Below, piece by piece: positions 37,049 through 37,184 of a DNA stretch of 37,184 nucleotides; within the stretch, counting starts at the first letter, position 1, and each line of letters starts with the position of its first letter. The DNA is from Patescibacteria group bacterium. GTDB lineage: Bacteria > Patescibacteriota > Minisyncoccia > JAHIHE01. The stretch is from contig JAHILZ010000005.1 in NCBI GenBank assembly GCA_018896765.1, positions 1 to 37,184 on the forward strand, in the 5' to 3' direction. Position numbers and translations under genes: made by a program. The notes under the pieces were generated by a model. It searched no databases. It saw only the letters and a list, made by a program, of their open reading frames with translations, and had not been told where the DNA came from.

Positions 37049-37184
37049 GACTGAAAAATGCTCAAAAATTTATTTTAGTTAAAAATGCCAATTCCTCGGA
37101 TTTTATCGGCGGTGATATCGAGGAAGGCGGGACGACCAGTTATGTAAGCGGATATTTTACTAATGGAGGAAAAGAGAATAAAAA
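37049..37184 (+). other. Possible 5' part of an unidentified coding region at the window edge
   Basis: After the IS, one frame is open to the window end (LKNAQKFILVKNANSSDF, then IGGDIEEGGTTSYVSGYF). It has plausible composition but no evident start codon or Shine-Dalgarno. Without the IS it would begin close to the end of the KAP gene in a different phase. I do not recognise a family, and chance is possible. Confidence 0.3.

Overview
The window looks like a chromosome segment of an uncultured candidate-phyla-radiation (Patescibacteria/Parcubacteria-like) bacterium. This is inferred from low GC, short genes, many hypothetical membrane proteins, tRNA genes mostly lacking an encoded CCA, AT-rich palindromic repeats in most gaps, and the gene mix (YraN, RecJ, L19, RluD, CCA-adding enzyme, a lone PorB). 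UGA is a normal stop here (for example at the ends of the RecJ gene and the 3542-3904 gene), so the UGA-recoding lineages are excluded.

Layout. 1-6320: dispersed repeats, an O-antigen-ligase-like gene, a HEPN/MNT pair with a nonsense codon in HEPN, a small unknown operon divergent from a TrmB-type regulator, and a second O-antigen-ligase-like gene. 6385-12926 (minus strand): coiled-coil membrane protein, response regulator, RNase HI, RecJ, SGNH hydrolase, 2-oxoacid:ferredoxin oxidoreductase beta subunit and YraN. 13076-15288: seven perfect copies of a 16-bp palindrome equal to the ParB-binding parS consensus; five lie in frame inside a third O-antigen-ligase-like gene, and a 135-bp cassette is duplicated exactly. 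15510-17697: radical-SAM pseudogene, HTH/LAGLIDADG-like ORF between a tRNA-Gly half and an intact tRNA-Gly, and tRNAs Phe, Val(GAC) and Leu(GAG). 17879-21195: L19, RluD, a Panacea-type toxin-antitoxin pair, an unknown gene and tRNA-Ile(UAU). 21368-24757: Roadblock/LC7 protein, MBL/beta-CASP nuclease, AbiEii-type pair, repeats and tRNA-Val(UAC). 25048-27077: CCA-adding enzyme carrying in-frame repeat insertions, tRNA-Pro, and a tRNA-Ala nested inside the anticodon loop of a tRNA-Glu. 27250-36133: a compact defence operon (HTH remnant, HsdR, AlbA_2/HATPase protein, fused HsdM-HsdS, KAP NTPase). 36122-37045: an IS5-family element inserted at the very end of the KAP gene.

The unifying theme is invasion by small palindromic DNA. 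Repeats sit in most gaps, inside at least three reading frames (always in frame) and inside tRNA genes. The most unusual single object is the nested tRNA at 26892-27077: a complete tRNA-Ala flanked by an 11-bp inverted repeat splits a tRNA-Glu at the 37/38 position, so excision of the inner tRNA could leave split-tRNA-like halves. The second is the parS-like array. The third is the four-gene restriction/AlbA_2/KAP operon, a candidate composite defence system. Promoters, terminators and hairpins given here were found by eye; no homology search was run, so family names rest on recognised motifs.
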